A stretch of 64,000 bases of DNA, from positions 308,368-372,367 of the forward strand of contig JAFJTR010000026.1 of NCBI GenBank assembly GCA_022559985.1, given 5' to 3'. Positions 10,662-22,287 of this stretch are shown here, one piece after another. Below the pieces are notes generated by a model, which was not told where the DNA came from, searched no databases, and saw only the letters and a list, made by a program, of their open reading frames with translations. This stretch comes from Parastagonospora avenae f. sp. tritici 18332-5 (taxonomy: Eukaryota > Ascomycota > Dothideomycetes > Pleosporales > Phaeosphaeriaceae). The translations under genes were made by a program, and so were the position numbers. Position 1 is the stretch's first letter; every line of letters starts with the position of its first letter.

Positions 10662-13308
10662 ATGGCGGATGCGCCCACCGATCATAACACTGCTTCTGAT
10701 CCAGCAGTCCCTGATGTCTCGTGCTACGATACTGCAGGTAGGTCCTGGTCGAGCAGTATACGTGCGCGTGCTCACCAGTGATAGTATCTACAAACGTCCA
10801 TGCTTCCGGAAGTAATGCCCAGGCCTCAACGCCGGCGGATCTACCATTGAGACAGTCGCTCCGAAAGTCGCAAAGCGCATATGAACCCAGGCTTCATGAC
10901 ATTACGGAGAAGTTTACCAAGGCTTCGAAAGGTATGTACTGCCCCTCCCCGCGACTTTACTTATCGCGGGGCAGTGGTGGGGTCATCGTGAAATGCTTCG
11001 CACGTGCTTGCCATGTCTGATGGCATTTGCGACAAAGGAGAAACATGCGCTCACAATCGCATAGCCCTTGATGTCGGTCAACTCGTCAAAGATGAGTGCT
11101 TCACGCTCTTCGAGTCCATCGGGGCTCTTGAGGTACCGACACCTTGACTACATTCAATCATGATCACCATGCTAAGACGAATAGATCATGGACAGGAAAA
11201 TGGACAGCGGCTTCCTGCAACCTGGAGAGACTCTTGAAGACGACTACGATACACCAGCGCCTCTCTTGCCAGAAGAGCTTATCGGCATCATGGACCAATT
11301 GCTTTGTCACGAGATGGCATGGCATACTGGATACCCTTTGTCACAGACACTATTCACATCAGTGTACATCGACAAGCTTCTCTGGCCGGAGACACGGATC
11401 TTGGAGAAGGTCCAATTTTACCGCGGCGACATCCCGGACGAGCAAAGACCTGGACCGTTGCTGCAAGTGCTCAGAGCATATTGCCTAGCACTTATCAAAG
11501 GTTGCAACTTCGTGATAGCGAAGATTGCTGGGAGGGACTATTTTGAGGAGGAAGACTTTTGCACACATACCTACAATCGCGTTCTACTTGTCAGTATTCC
11601 GATGGATTACTTCTTGAGAGAACTCGATGCCGCCATGGAAATTCTGGAAGAGTAAGTGCACGGCTCTTGTAAAGCTCTTGATCATGCTGACATGAATAGT
11701 ACCGACCTAGAAATCAGTGACTCACTGCGGTCAGCTATTGTTGCAAGGCTCAACTTCAGGATGGACTTTCTTCGTGCTTTGGATTTGGATCTACCGCTGG
11801 ACCACATTTCCCATTCGTGGCCACCGGTACTCAAAGCGATAGAGACCCTGAAGGATACCCACCAGCTGGGGAGAGTAGTACCTGGCGCTTTCAGTACCAA
11901 GATGCAACGGCGGCTCGCGTCAACAGTACCACCAAGACCCATCGTCGAGCTCGAATTCAAAGATGCCCTGGAAAAGCTGCAACAGATCACCACTGACTGC
12001 GAAGAGGCAACGCGTTTCACCACGCTTCCGCAAGATCCACTTGAGTACCAGTCATTCCTATGGTACTTCGCATCCCGCTCGCCACAGCCATTGGCATATG
12101 CTCGCTCCTACCTCGCGACCCTTCTCTTCCACCCCGACGTCCTTCAGTCTCCCGTATCCCTCCCATTGGCCGACATCAGAACACTCGTCTTCCCATCCTC
12201 ACCTGTCCTCGACCCCTCAAACTGGGCGTTCTCCCCCCCACGCAACCCGCTGCTTCCCAAACCGCCTCGTCTTCAACTCGCCATGCTTATTGACGAGTTT
12301 GTTGACCGCTCCGGCTCGCCGTACATGGATCTCTGGGTCGCGCTGGGACAGAATCGATGTCGTCTACGCCGGATGCTCACACATGTCATCACGGCGTGGG
12401 ATATGCTCCAAGGCGATGCCGCCGCTGTAGATGAAGACATCCACGCCGCAGCCACAGAGTTACAGATCGCAGACCAAGTCCTCACTTTCTCACTGAGTAC
12501 GTGGACCTACCACAAGAAGCTCTGGATGATCGAGAAGATCATTCTCCTCGGTTTCGAACAAGACATCTACCTCCCCGATGAGTTCGCAGGCATGTATCTT
12601 TTCCTCTCCCTCATCGCCACGCGGCGCAAAGAGCTTCTAAAGAAAGTCGAAGCGCACTACATCGCTCGCGCATCTGAATTATTCCAATCGCGCCGACTTC
12701 GGGATGCGCAGGATATCGACGATGCAACGCCATACATCGACAGTCTTCTGGCTGAAGCCGAAGGCATTGCATCACTCAGTCTCGCACTCGCGCGCTTCAA
12801 CATTGTCCTTCTTTATCTCGGCCTCCTACCTATCCCCAAACGTCCCTTCAGCACCGAAGAACTACGGTATGAGCTACGCATGAAACCCTTCCTCAGCTTG
12901 CAGCCCCCAGAAGTCCCACCTTTCGAGGACTTCAAGGAACACACGCAGCCATACGGCGCATACTCTTCACCTGCCGACGCTTTCAAGACGGATCTACACG
13001 ACGCCAAGTCCGGACTGTGGACGGAAATCGACAACAGCCTGAAAGGCGCAAAGGAGGCGTTTGCAGAGTGCAAGAAACTAGGTGCGCGGGCGGCGAAGAC
13101 AGAGGGCGTGGAGCAGGCGTGGGCAAAGGACGTGCAGAGCGTGTTGGCGAGTTGTATTGCGCTAGGCGTGGCGGTTGCGGGGGTCAAAGATGCAGTTTTG
13201 AAAGCCGGGGACGGGGGGAATGTGGGCGTGAAGATTGAAGTCCCGGAGAGCGGGGCGGGAAAGAGGTATGCCGAGGGATGGGTTGTTGTCAAGGTTGTGA
13301 AGGAGTAG
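10662..13308 (+). CDS. MAK10: NatC auxiliary subunit MAK10/NAA35
   Basis: Five exons (10662-10737, 10785-10931, 11065-11132, 11185-11651, 11700-13308) give 788 residues. MAK10/NAA35 is the large auxiliary subunit of NatC, which acetylates N-termini beginning Met plus a hydrophobic residue and anchors the catalytic subunit to ribosomes. The Mak10 N-terminal block is rebuilt by splicing: DITEKFTKASKALDVGQLVKD, then FTLFESIGALEIMDRKMDSG at the exon 3/4 junction, then a long helical region. The spliced sequence agrees with the family at every junction, which supports all four introns. The stop is 156 bp from the convergent CENP-W stop. Confidence 0.88.
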
Positions 13309-13464
13309 AATGTCCATTTAGATGGGCTTGTGCCGTAACCGTAATCAAATCGTCTTCAAGACTTGCCCCGGGGTATCATAACAACGCCCATCCCCATCCC
13401 AAACGCCGCAGAACCAAATCAAGCGCCCACCATAACTTCTTCTTGTCCCAGACACATCCCCTCC

Positions 13465-13819
13465 TCAGCCCTTGTACTTCCTCAAAGTCGTCTCACTAAC
13501 CCTCTTCACACTCCGCGCCGAAATCCCCCTCTCGCCGCTCTGTTTGCTCTTGATCGACGCTTCGTTGATCAACCTGTCGCCGTTAGCTTTCTACCAGATA
13601 CCACCCTCACCACTTCACCCTTTCAGCCTGAAGATAACTCACTCTTGCATGAACAGCGCATAGTCGAGAAATATCTATTCATCTTTTAGCTTTGCAGTGT
13701 GTGCAAGGAAGAAGGGATGGGAGACGCACGAGCACATCGACGTTCTTGCTGAGGGGGCGGTTGGCGTGGGCTTTTACGATTTTCTTGACGGTGCCGCGGG
13801 GGTACAGGGTTTGTGGCAT
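13465..13819 (-). CDS. CENP-W-like histone-fold kinetochore protein
   Basis: Three exons read 13819-13730, 13674-13643 and 13573-13465, giving 76 residues. CENP-W pairs with CENP-T in the inner kinetochore through a histone fold that binds centromeric DNA. Visible are YPRGTVKKIVKAHANRPLS (helix 1), KNVDVLIFLDYALFMQELINEASI (helix 2, restored over both introns) and the tail GERGISARSVKRVSETTLRKYKG. Length is in line with the 70-90 residue family. Intron 1 is 55 nt and intron 2 is 69 nt. A CBF/NF-Y-type histone-fold protein of another complex is possible but the tail favours CENP-W. Confidence 0.85.
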
Positions 13820-14165
13820 TGTGGCTGATATCCCGGTGGACTCGAAATTGGGTGCGCGGGGCTTGTTCGAAAGGCGGGCGGTCGAGTTGCGAACGTGTAT
13901 GTTTGTGTTCGGTCGGTGTTGCGCGGTTGACGTGCAGTTCGAGTCCGTGCGCAAATATAGATCGATCGCGTTGGCACGTGAGAGCAGGCGTTCACTCTGA
14001 CCTCGGGACCCACACTGCGCTTCACGGGGTGGTAAATATGTAAGACTTTGAACAAACAAAATTGCTAATATGGAACAATTCTATCTGGGACTATCACAAT
14101 AATGTTACACAAGCCCCAGGCCAAACGACATCAGCCTTCTAATACACGCGTCGAAAGCACTGTAT
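13820..14165. other. Intergenic region CENP-W / QCR2
   Basis: 346 bp holding the CENP-W promoter and the QCR2 3' region. A run at 13904-13960 resembles a tRNA T-arm but has no partner arms. No gene is supported. Confidence 0.35.
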
Positions 14166-15712
14166 TTACACCGTAAGGCCGAGCTCCTCAGCGTACGGTA
14201 GTACGAAAAGGTCGCCGACAGAGGACACGGAAGCCCTGCTCTCGAGTAATTGCTTGGCAGCCTGAGGGACAGATTAGCAGATGATTTATGATGATTCGTT
14301 CCAGGCAAACGTACCTTCTTGAGAGCTTCTTCTGAGACGCCGTCAATGGCCTTGGCAACCTCGTCGATCTGGTAGGCTTTTGTGTTGTGGATGAGGCCGC
14401 TTCCGGTGAGCTCAAGACCGGCACGGATGTCCTGGCCGTGCTCAAGCTCCTTGAATTTAGCAGCAGCCTTGGCCTTAGAAATCTGCTCGCTTGAGATCTC
14501 GCCGCCTGCAATCTTTTTGATGGCGTCGACGGCTGCCTTAGCAGTAGCCGCAACACCCTTGGCTGATCCAGTGATGGTGGTGTAGAGGAGACCAGCGTCC
14601 GAGTAGATGGCGCTGGTGGTCTTCACCTTGACGCCAGGAGCCGCCGCTTGTCCGAGGATGGTGAAACCGGGCGACCATTTGACAGCAGACTGTCCACCGA
14701 GCAGGGAGCCGAGAACGGCAATCTCAGGCTTGTAGAACTTGCCGGTGAAGGAGCTGGAGCCGGGGAAAGCAATGACCATGGCGTTGCCGCCATCGTGGGC
14801 AATGCGCTCCTCTCCACCAACGTACTTGGTCTGCTCGGTACCTGCGAGCTCGCCCTCGGCGGTGGCAGGAACGTCGTCAAAGAACTCGTTGACCCACTTG
14901 GAGAACTCGCCGTGCTCAGCCCCGTTGGCCACCACGGCAAAGTTGGGCTTGGCGTAGGCGATCTTGGAGTAGTATTCGATGGTTGCGGCGTCGAGGTACT
15001 TGGTGTAGGGGGTGGGCGAGGCGGAGGCAGTTGGGGTTCCGAGGCCGCGGTGGAAAGCGAGGCTGTGGGCCGAGTTGGTGGCCATATCAATGACGCTGGC
15101 GAGGAAGCGCTTGTGGGCAAAGTCGATGAGCGGGAGGACCTCTTCGTTGTAGACGTAGGCTGTGTCGTGTTAATTTCCTCCCGAGTTGGTATATCATAGT
15201 TTCACCCACGCTGGTACTTGGTCTGGCTGGCAACCTCGCCAAACAGCTCGACAAAGTAGGGCAGGTCATCGCGGAGGAACTTGGCCTCGAGGACCAGGTT
15301 CTCGCGCGAGTGGTGTGCGTTCAATGCAGCTCCGAGGAGCTCGGATTCGCGGACAATGCGCAGCGTCGACCGTCGCTCGGTTCCCTGCAGTGCAACGGGG
15401 CGTTAGTCGACCTCATATACGGCAATTGGGGTGTCCCAATGGGCACTGGCGTACTCGGAATGCGAAGTTGGCAAGGCCCTCGGTCAGGCCGGGCAGCGGC
15501 TGGAACCTCGTGCCGGCCTTGGAGACGAGCGCGAGCGTCGTGGTCGGGCCGGCAAAGTCTCTGCTGGCGAACTTGACGCCCTTGGCCTCGCCGGCCTCGT
15601 ACTGGAACGATCCTGATGCTGGCGCAGCGAGTCCCCGGCGCTGGGTCTGGCGGAGGGCCTGCTGGCGGGCAGCACGCTGAGCGCCCCGGCAGGCGGTCGA
15701 GCGGGAAAACAT
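14166..15712 (-). CDS. QCR2: Cytochrome bc1 complex core subunit 2
   Basis: Four exons read 15712-15455, 15384-15210, 15159-14315 and 14261-14166, giving 457 residues. Core 2 belongs to the M16/processing-peptidase fold and sits on the matrix side of respiratory complex III; it lacks protease activity. The start has a mitochondrial presequence (MFSRSTACRGAQRAARQQALR). Motifs include RFQPLPGLTEGLANFAFRGT across intron 1, ESELLGAALNAHHSREN, FHRGLGTP and the C-terminal LGDLF-like VGDLFVLPYAEELGL. No HxxEH zinc motif is visible, as expected for core 2. It shares a 317 bp divergent promoter region with RPC82. Confidence 0.88.
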
Positions 15713-16029
15713 GGTGTAGGTGGGCGCCGAGCGGGGGGCTTTCGGGGTGGATTGGGAGGGCAATTGATGGAGCTGGCTGTGAGGTAAATGTCGACTGACG
15801 ATGCAGCACAGAAGTCTGCGCTGACTAAGGCGAAGCAGCGCACGCTCATTGGCTGCAGCCACCCATGGTCACCCATCCCCGCCGCTATCATTTCTGTGCC
15901 TAAGCTCCCCAATCACTTTTCCTACTCGAGCTCCCGCCAGCCAGCTTGCCGACTGCTTTTCGCAACACCAATGTCTGACCGGTAGCACTAACTTTTACCT
16001 AGATATCTGGCAAATATCTAGGCGACATC
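15713..16029. promoter_or_regulatory. Divergent promoter region QCR2 / RPC82
   Basis: 317 bp between start codons of a respiratory-chain gene and a Pol III subunit gene. No specific element claimed. Confidence 0.35.
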
Positions 16030-18248
16030 ATGTCTTACAACCAGCGCGAAACTCCGGTAAGCTGTGCAGCGGCGCATTGCCTCTACCAGCCTGAATCATA
16101 ACCAACACTCCTCCAGGTACTAGCGGAGCTCTGCACCTTCCTGGTCGACGACGTCTACGGCGAACTGGCAGCGGTATGTGCGCTCCGGCGAATCTTCAGC
16201 AGTGACGTGTTGCGACGTCGTGTCCTTACAGACTTTGCGCGTGCGACACTCCGTTTGGTGCACCTTCTAACAGCTCCCAGCGAGTCTACTCAGTCCTCGG
16301 ACGACACGGACGCCAAACACTTGCGGCTCTTGCTCGCGCTTCCTACCTGAATGGACGACAAATAAAATATGGTCTTGTCATTCTTCTCCAGCAGCATCTC
16401 ATCTTTCACTCCGGCAACGACGGCTCCGTCACCTACTACGAGATCGACTGGCAGAACTCGTACGCCCTCGTGCGCTTCGGCAAGGTCGCAAAGCTCGTCG
16501 AGGACCGCTTCGGCAAAAAGGCCGCCAACGTCATCTCCAACCTGCTCACCCTCGGGCACACGCGCATTGCAGACTTGAAGGACGCCTACTTTCCCCCACC
16601 CGTCGAGAGCGACGATGAGTCAGACGACGGCATGGTGAACGGCGCTGGGTCCAAGAGGAAACGATCCAATGGCACCCAGGTGAATGGGCATGGCACCAAA
16701 ACGAACGGCGTCGTAAATGGCCTTCCCACAGAGTTGGAAGACAGCAAGCCTGATCCCGATCTTCTCAAAGATAGCGCAACCAATGGCGCGCCCAAGACAG
16801 AAAAGATGAATGGCTCCGCGCACGACTCGGCGCACGACGACAGCACTGAACTAGATCAGGACGAGATCGCCTCCGTTGACGAATTCTACGACATTATTCA
16901 GATATTGATAGAGCGCGGCTGGGTCAGGACTGTCAACGAGTCGCAGTACCTGTCGCCCGGCGATATGCACGACATGCTGCAGGCGACGGCCATTGAACAG
17001 GAACTGAACGGAAATGCCATGACCGGCATCAAAGACAAAGAGAAGGTTCACAGGGCGACGCTGCAATTGAAGCGACAGATGCGCAATGAATGGCTGGTTG
17101 CACCCAAGTTTTCTCGGAAGCGACAGGCAGATGACACTCACCACGTCCACCCTAACAAGCGGGTCAAGACCAATGGCGCATTCAATCCGACAGCTGGCAC
17201 CAAATCCGCAGAGGACGACCTCGTCATTCGTGTAAATCCCGAGAAGGTCGCCGTCGCCATGCGCACGCAGCAGCTAGTGCAGCTAGTTGAAAACCGCCTG
17301 GGTTCTACCACGGCCCACGTCTACGAACACATGTTGCGCATGCTCGAAGCCAACACCCCGCGATGCTATGAGGAATTTCCCGAACCGCCCATGGTAGGGG
17401 AAGAAGTAGCCGAGGCGCCCATCGATCCACGTCTTCTCGTCACAGCCCGTGATATCGCAAAGAAGATTGATCGTGACCTTGATATTTGCGAAGGCCTCGA
17501 TCCAAATGCGGTCGTTGGCATTGCTCGGAAAGGGCACGTGCGCACCTCGAACGCGCTCAGTCAGCCCATAGATCCAGAGAAGCTTTCCATTGACGAACGA
17601 ACACAGCTTGTAGATAAGCACATTCGCCTACTTGCCGAGGATCCATTACACTTCGCCACTTGGCACTCGCGCGCTGGATTCTCACAGTGGCAGATCGAGT
17701 TTGAGGAGATTGCAAAGCAGTTGATACAGGCCGAGGTCGAAAACACGATCTCCGCGAGGAAAGGTGCCCTGGGCGTGAAGCTCATTCGTGCCCTGCGAAA
17801 AAAGGGCAAGCTTGACGAGCGCGCGACCTGCAACGCCATGATGATGTCCGCCAATGATATACGCGGCATTGTCAACGACCTCACCGTCCAAGGATTCGTG
17901 CAGACACAGGAAATCCCAAAGGTAGAACGGCGAGAAGCAAAACATTCTTTACATCTAGTCTGGTACGACCGACAACGCGCCCGCGAAAAGCTGCTCCACG
18001 ACACCTACAAAGGCATGGTGCGTATATTACAGCGCATCGTATTCGAGCGCGAAAAGGTCCAGCCTCTCCTGAGCAAAGCGGAGCGCTCTGACGTCGTCGG
18101 CAATGAAGCGAAATGGCTCAGCAAAGGCGAGCTCGACGCGCTGCAGAAGTGGAAAGAGGTGCAGGAAAAGTTACTTCTCCAGTTATTCAGAGAAGACGAT
18201 CTGGTTGCGACGCTCCGTGATTTTCACGGGCCCTTGACATCTGTGTAA
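16030..18248 (+). CDS. RPC82: RNA polymerase III subunit RPC3 (C82)
   Basis: Three exons (16030-16056, 16117-16173, 16281-18248) give 683 residues. C82 is the winged-helix subunit of the Pol III C31-C34-C82 subcomplex that contacts TFIIIB and promoter DNA. The first 9-codon exon and second 19-codon exon supply the N-terminal helix; exon 3 then opens RVYSVLGRHGRQTLAALARASYL, the first winged helix, followed by KYGLVILLQQHLIF. A second winged helix lies near HRATLQLKRQMRNEWLV. A Ser/Asn/Gly-rich spacer at about 85-150 is variable in the family. The C-terminal RIVFEREKVQPLL motif is present. Intron 2 (107 nt) was placed by motif continuity. Confidence 0.86.
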
Positions 18249-18713
18249 AAGTACGATAGAAACTGGCCTCGGCCTCTCGGGCTCGGCGCATATTGGGCAG
18301 GCACAAAAAGCATCTTTGGTATGTGAATGATACCCTCAGCATATGGGACGGAGTTTGAATCTTTACTTTGCTCTATAGCATTTCTGTAGAGATATACACA
18401 ATACGAAAGCCACTAGCAATCGAGTAGCCCCGATATCTTCAAGTCTCCATTTACCTTCTAGCAGATCTTCTAAGATGGAAAGACCATTGAGATTTCGTGG
18501 AGCAGTTTGCCGATACCACAATGCTATTTGAGTATCTCTTTCCAAGCAAGACCTCTCTTTGTCCTCTCTTCACATTGGCCTTCTGTACCCCATCAAGTAT
18601 ATACACAAAATACACTGTACATACGAAACCACTTCATCAAAGCCTTTGTCCCCATTATCCCCAATTCCACAAGTCCACATACATGAAAAGCATGTTACGC
18701 AAACTTACACAAC
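18249..18713. other. Intergenic region RPC82 / acidic protein gene
   Basis: 465 bp, AT-richer than its neighbours. Only short chance frames are seen. Confidence 0.3.
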
Positions 18714-19683
18714 ATGGCCAAAGACTCCCCCCTCCGCCACTCCACGCGCTCCAAGAAACCCAGCGAAAAAGCCCTCGCCAACATCACTCATACACGCGTA
18801 GAAAAACGCCGCTCTTCTCGTCTCGCACTGCTGAAAAAGGGGGAAGGGATAGTCGACACACCTGTTCGACGCAGACCCATCGTCCAGACTCGCTTGTCGG
18901 AGTTTGTCCTTGGGGACACTGGCTCTGCTGCTTCTTCTGGGGAAGAGGAAGATGAGGACGACGATGGCGATTCAGACTTCTCCGGCCCGTCTTCCCCCGA
19001 GCCCGAGCCCGAAAAGCAAATACACCTGACGGGCGATAACTTTGCGTACAGGGGGGCGGATCCGCTGGATCGCCGGGAGAGCTATGATAGTAGGCTGCAG
19101 GAAGGGAATGAAGAGTATGAGATCGATGGGTGTGTGGTGGGGAATGATGAGAGTGAGGAGGAGGAAGGTAGTGAGGGGATTGTTTGGGATGATGGAAGTG
19201 ATGAGATTACTATTGATGGCGAGGGGGGGAGGGGATAGTGTCATGTCTGATTCCGACTCTGACTCTGACTTTGAGCAGGATGAGGATCATGACGGCATCC
19301 CTCACTACCAGCCTGAGACTCCACACTCCCCACCCCCATCTCCCGGCCTCTTCGTCTCCTCCGCATCCTCCTCCGCATCCTCCACCATTAGCTCCTCCCT
19401 CTCCATCTCCGCCCTATACACCCCTGTCCCCGCCTCCACCGTACCCTCAGAGGTCGCGGAGGAAATCAACGACGCAGTGTCTCGATTTTCCCGATGCTGT
19501 AATAGGAATTCCGAGCCGCTGAGGCTGGAACTCACGGCACTGATTTGGGCAGATGATGAGGTGCGCGAGGCGGTGCATAGAGCGGAGGATATTGCGTTGG
19601 GCGAGTTTGCGGAAGTTCATGAGGGCAGTGTTATTGTTACTGTTGGGTTGCCGGGCCATTGGGTCATGGATTTGTATTTGTGA
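18714..19683 (+). pseudogene. Acidic orphan protein gene split by a G-run frameshift
   Basis: Two adjacent frames look like one gene. Frame A, 18714-19238, gives 174 residues: a basic RSTRSKKPSEKA head with two repeated RR-S-RLALL type stretches, then a long Glu/Asp/Ser segment. Frame B continues to 19683 and carries an acidic DSDSDSDFEQDED start, a Ser/Pro-rich linker and a C-terminal helix-rich block (AEEINDAVSRFSRCC ... ELTALIWADDEVREAV). The switch falls at the GAGGGGGGGAGGGG tract at 19220-19233; one G fewer would make a single 322-residue frame. I recognise no family. A sequencing error in the homopolymer is as likely as a true mutation, so the pseudogene label is provisional. Confidence 0.5.
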
Positions 19684-19885
19684 AAGACGTTTTAGTTCTT
19701 TTTTGGATAATTATTAACTAATAATATTTGGAGTAGCTATGTAGAGTTAGTTCCTCGCCTTCAAGGAGACAACTATATACATATCCATCTTAGGAGAAGT
19801 AAAAGGACTCTCTGAAGGTATTTGCAGCTTTTTTCTGATCATCGTCTTCTTATCCTAGCCTAATGTCGCAGTATAGCTGTATCAG

Positions 19886-20971
19886 CTATATCTCGCTGCT
19901 TCTGCAACTTGAGAGTCCGGACTCCATTTGCGCCTCCAGGTCTGGCCAAGAATTGCCGTTGAGCTTTTCATATTCCCACTCCCCTGGTAGGTTGATGACT
20001 TTCACCTGGCCATCTGCGAGGAACTTTTCGAGTAGGGCCCGGTTCTGCTTCTTCCAGGGGAGATTTGTGTCTTGGTAAATGCCCACGCGCGACTCTAGGG
20101 TGTCGGGCATGTCGAAATGCGAGGGGTTGCGGTATGAATATGCAATTTCGACTCTCTCCAGGTTCGGCAAGAAATGCAAGACTGTCCTTCCCTCTTTCTT
20201 CGATGGCTGACTCGCCGTGTCAGAGCGTGCGTCCTCAACACCATCTACCCTTTTCTGACCTCCCTTCTTAGCCGTCTTCTTCTCCGCCGTCCTCCTTGCC
20301 TTTTCAATTTGCTTTTCCATCTTGCCACTTACCGCAGCGTCTTTCTTCGTCCCTTCATTTACATCTTCCCCTTCCGTCTTCGCCCTCTCATTAACACAGC
20401 TGACATACTCAAATGCCAAATTCTTTCGATACGACCTATAATTCTTCTTGAATCGATCATCAAACCCCACCCCTTCGTCCACATTATACACATCCGGCAC
20501 GCCGTCCCAAAACACCAACCGCACCTTCTTCACCATCTGCCGCTGCACATACGACAAGCTCGCGTGGAACCGCACGAATGCGAACAGCGAGTATAATTTA
20601 AACGTCGTCTGCGCGAAGGGGAAAGTGCGCGTTTCGTCATAGATAGTGGTGCAGGTGCCTAGCAGCCCGAGATAGACGGGTAGAGCGGGCGTGTCAGTGC
20701 GTGGGGTGCGTTTCACGTAGTCTTCGATGACTTCGGGGAGCCAGTGAAGTTCGTGGTAAGGGTAGGTTATGTCGTGGACGACGTCGCAAAAGATGAGTTC
20801 CCAGACGCGGTTGCGGAGTTCGCCGGGGAGACGGAGGAGGAGGGAGGTGTGAATGTTGCGTTGGGTTCTGGGAGGGTTCCATGGTTAGGATTTGTGGGTG
20901 CGTTGGTGGAGGAAGTGGTGTGGGGATAGGACTTACATCGCACGAAGCGTTTCGCCGCGTTTGAAATCCAT
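19886..20971 (-). CDS. 2EXR/DUF7730-type fungal protein
   Basis: Two exons read 20971-20937 and 20867-19886 and give 338 residues. After a short head, the motif LLLRLPGELRNRVWELIF (about 23-40) is the F-box-like opening of the fungal 2EXR/DUF7730 families, large lineage-expanded groups of unknown function. Further on are LGLLGTCTTIYDETRTFPFAQTTF and the KKVRLVFW strand typical of the same families. A Lys/Glu-rich insert (about 165-225) interrupts the domain and is probably a disordered loop. Intron 1 is 69 nt, and the LPGELR motif would be cut off from a start codon without it. Function unknown. Confidence 0.7.
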
Positions 20972-21732
20972 GTTTTGGCTCAGATTAGATACTCTACCTC
21001 AATTGTGTATGTAGAGGGATTGTGGATCTGATATAAGAGTGCAATGACTTGACGCTGGGACATAGGTACTAGATGATGTAGATCACTTCCGGTTCATCCC
21101 ACATGGGTGCATCACCGGAGTTGCTACCGACTTTTAGCTGCACGTTAGTGACACTCAGCCGCAATATATTTACCTTTCCAAGTTAGTATCACTACCTTTT
21201 GGATCTACTCTTCTTAACTTACCGTGCTAGCTGATGACATCCCTGCACAGCCACCGGATTACCACGTTGAGTCACCCACGGCTCGTCGGTCAGTGCCTGG
21301 CTCAGCATCTTAACGAGCATATTTTTGAATTAGTGTAATGCAATGACTGTACGGTTAAACTCATGTTAGATACGTCATCTGCTCGACTAATCTATAGTAC
21401 ATCTTTGTATTCATTTCGTGCACCTTGGAGGTATTCTAACATGCTCACCAGCCGAAAAATAATTCTTCTTAATGAACAGTCAACCTGGAGGTTTTCACCT
21501 GATCTTGACGCGGTCAATGGAATTTGATAAAGACTTGGAGCTGATCATGCGAGACTATACTACTTTCAATCAGCACTTTATGATGCATTCCAGAGCATGT
21601 AGTTGGTGTATTGTGGTAGGAAAGTCCTAGGCAACGGCGGGCCATTACTGCCTAGTGGCACGACTTACTACTTTCTTTCCTGATGTTTTACATGTGATTT
21701 CTGAAGAAGGCTTCCTCCGAGTCGGTCCTGCC
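20972..21732. other. Gene-free intergenic stretch
   Basis: About 760 bp of AT-richer sequence. Nothing coding, no clear repeat. Confidence 0.3.
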
Positions 21733-22005
21733 ATGGCCATTCACTTCATGATCGCCAATGCAAAGAAGATCAGGGAAATGAAGCAAGCTGCGAAAGAAAG
21801 TGCTAAGAAGGCGAAGCGTCCTGCAGACGGTACGGTGGAGCAGGCCCGTAGGCATCGGTCGAATACGCATTTGGCTACGCAGCCGGCTATAGATGCAGCG
21901 ATTAAGGGTGCCGGTGAAGATGAGAAGGAATCTGAGGATGCAGCAATTCCTGTTCCCGAAGGTTTCGTCCTGGATCGCTTCGCATGTCTTGCAAAGCAAG
22001 ACTGA
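21733..22005 (+). CDS. Possible small protein, 90 residues
   Basis: The frame opens upstream of 21655, but its first ATG is at 21733 (MAIHFMIANAKKIREMKQAAKES). The product is Lys/Ala-rich, with a hydrophobic start, a basic helix and a short Asp/Glu patch near the end. I recognise no family and see no promoter mark. A short AT-rich intergenic setting and lack of introns leave chance as a fair explanation. Confidence 0.25.
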   Translation: MAIHFMIANAKKIREMKQAAKESAKKAKRPADGTVEQARRHRSNTHLATQPAIDAAIKGAGEDEKESEDAAIPVPEGFVLDRFACLAKQD

Positions 22006-22287
22006 TTATCTATAAGCAGTTGTATCATCGCTGGAAGGGCTGTACACCTAATGGAATTAACATGACGATCATATGAACGTTCCACAATCACTCTCATCTG
22101 GTATATATGCTTTCATTTTTCATCATTTTGCGTGAGGCCATCATATCGTGTGCTCAGTGTCATGCCATTCGGTCTAAGTCTAAGGTATATACAGGGAAGA
22201 TCGAATGTTTTCAGCAGTGAACTACTTGGATAGCAGAGCTAGTCATGCAGGCGACCTCTTACTTTCCATTCACATTCCCGCCTACAT

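Noticed and set aside
13904..13960. Second T-arm-like stretch (GTTCGAGTCC)
   Set aside because: The flanking bases do not form a T-stem and there is no cloverleaf.
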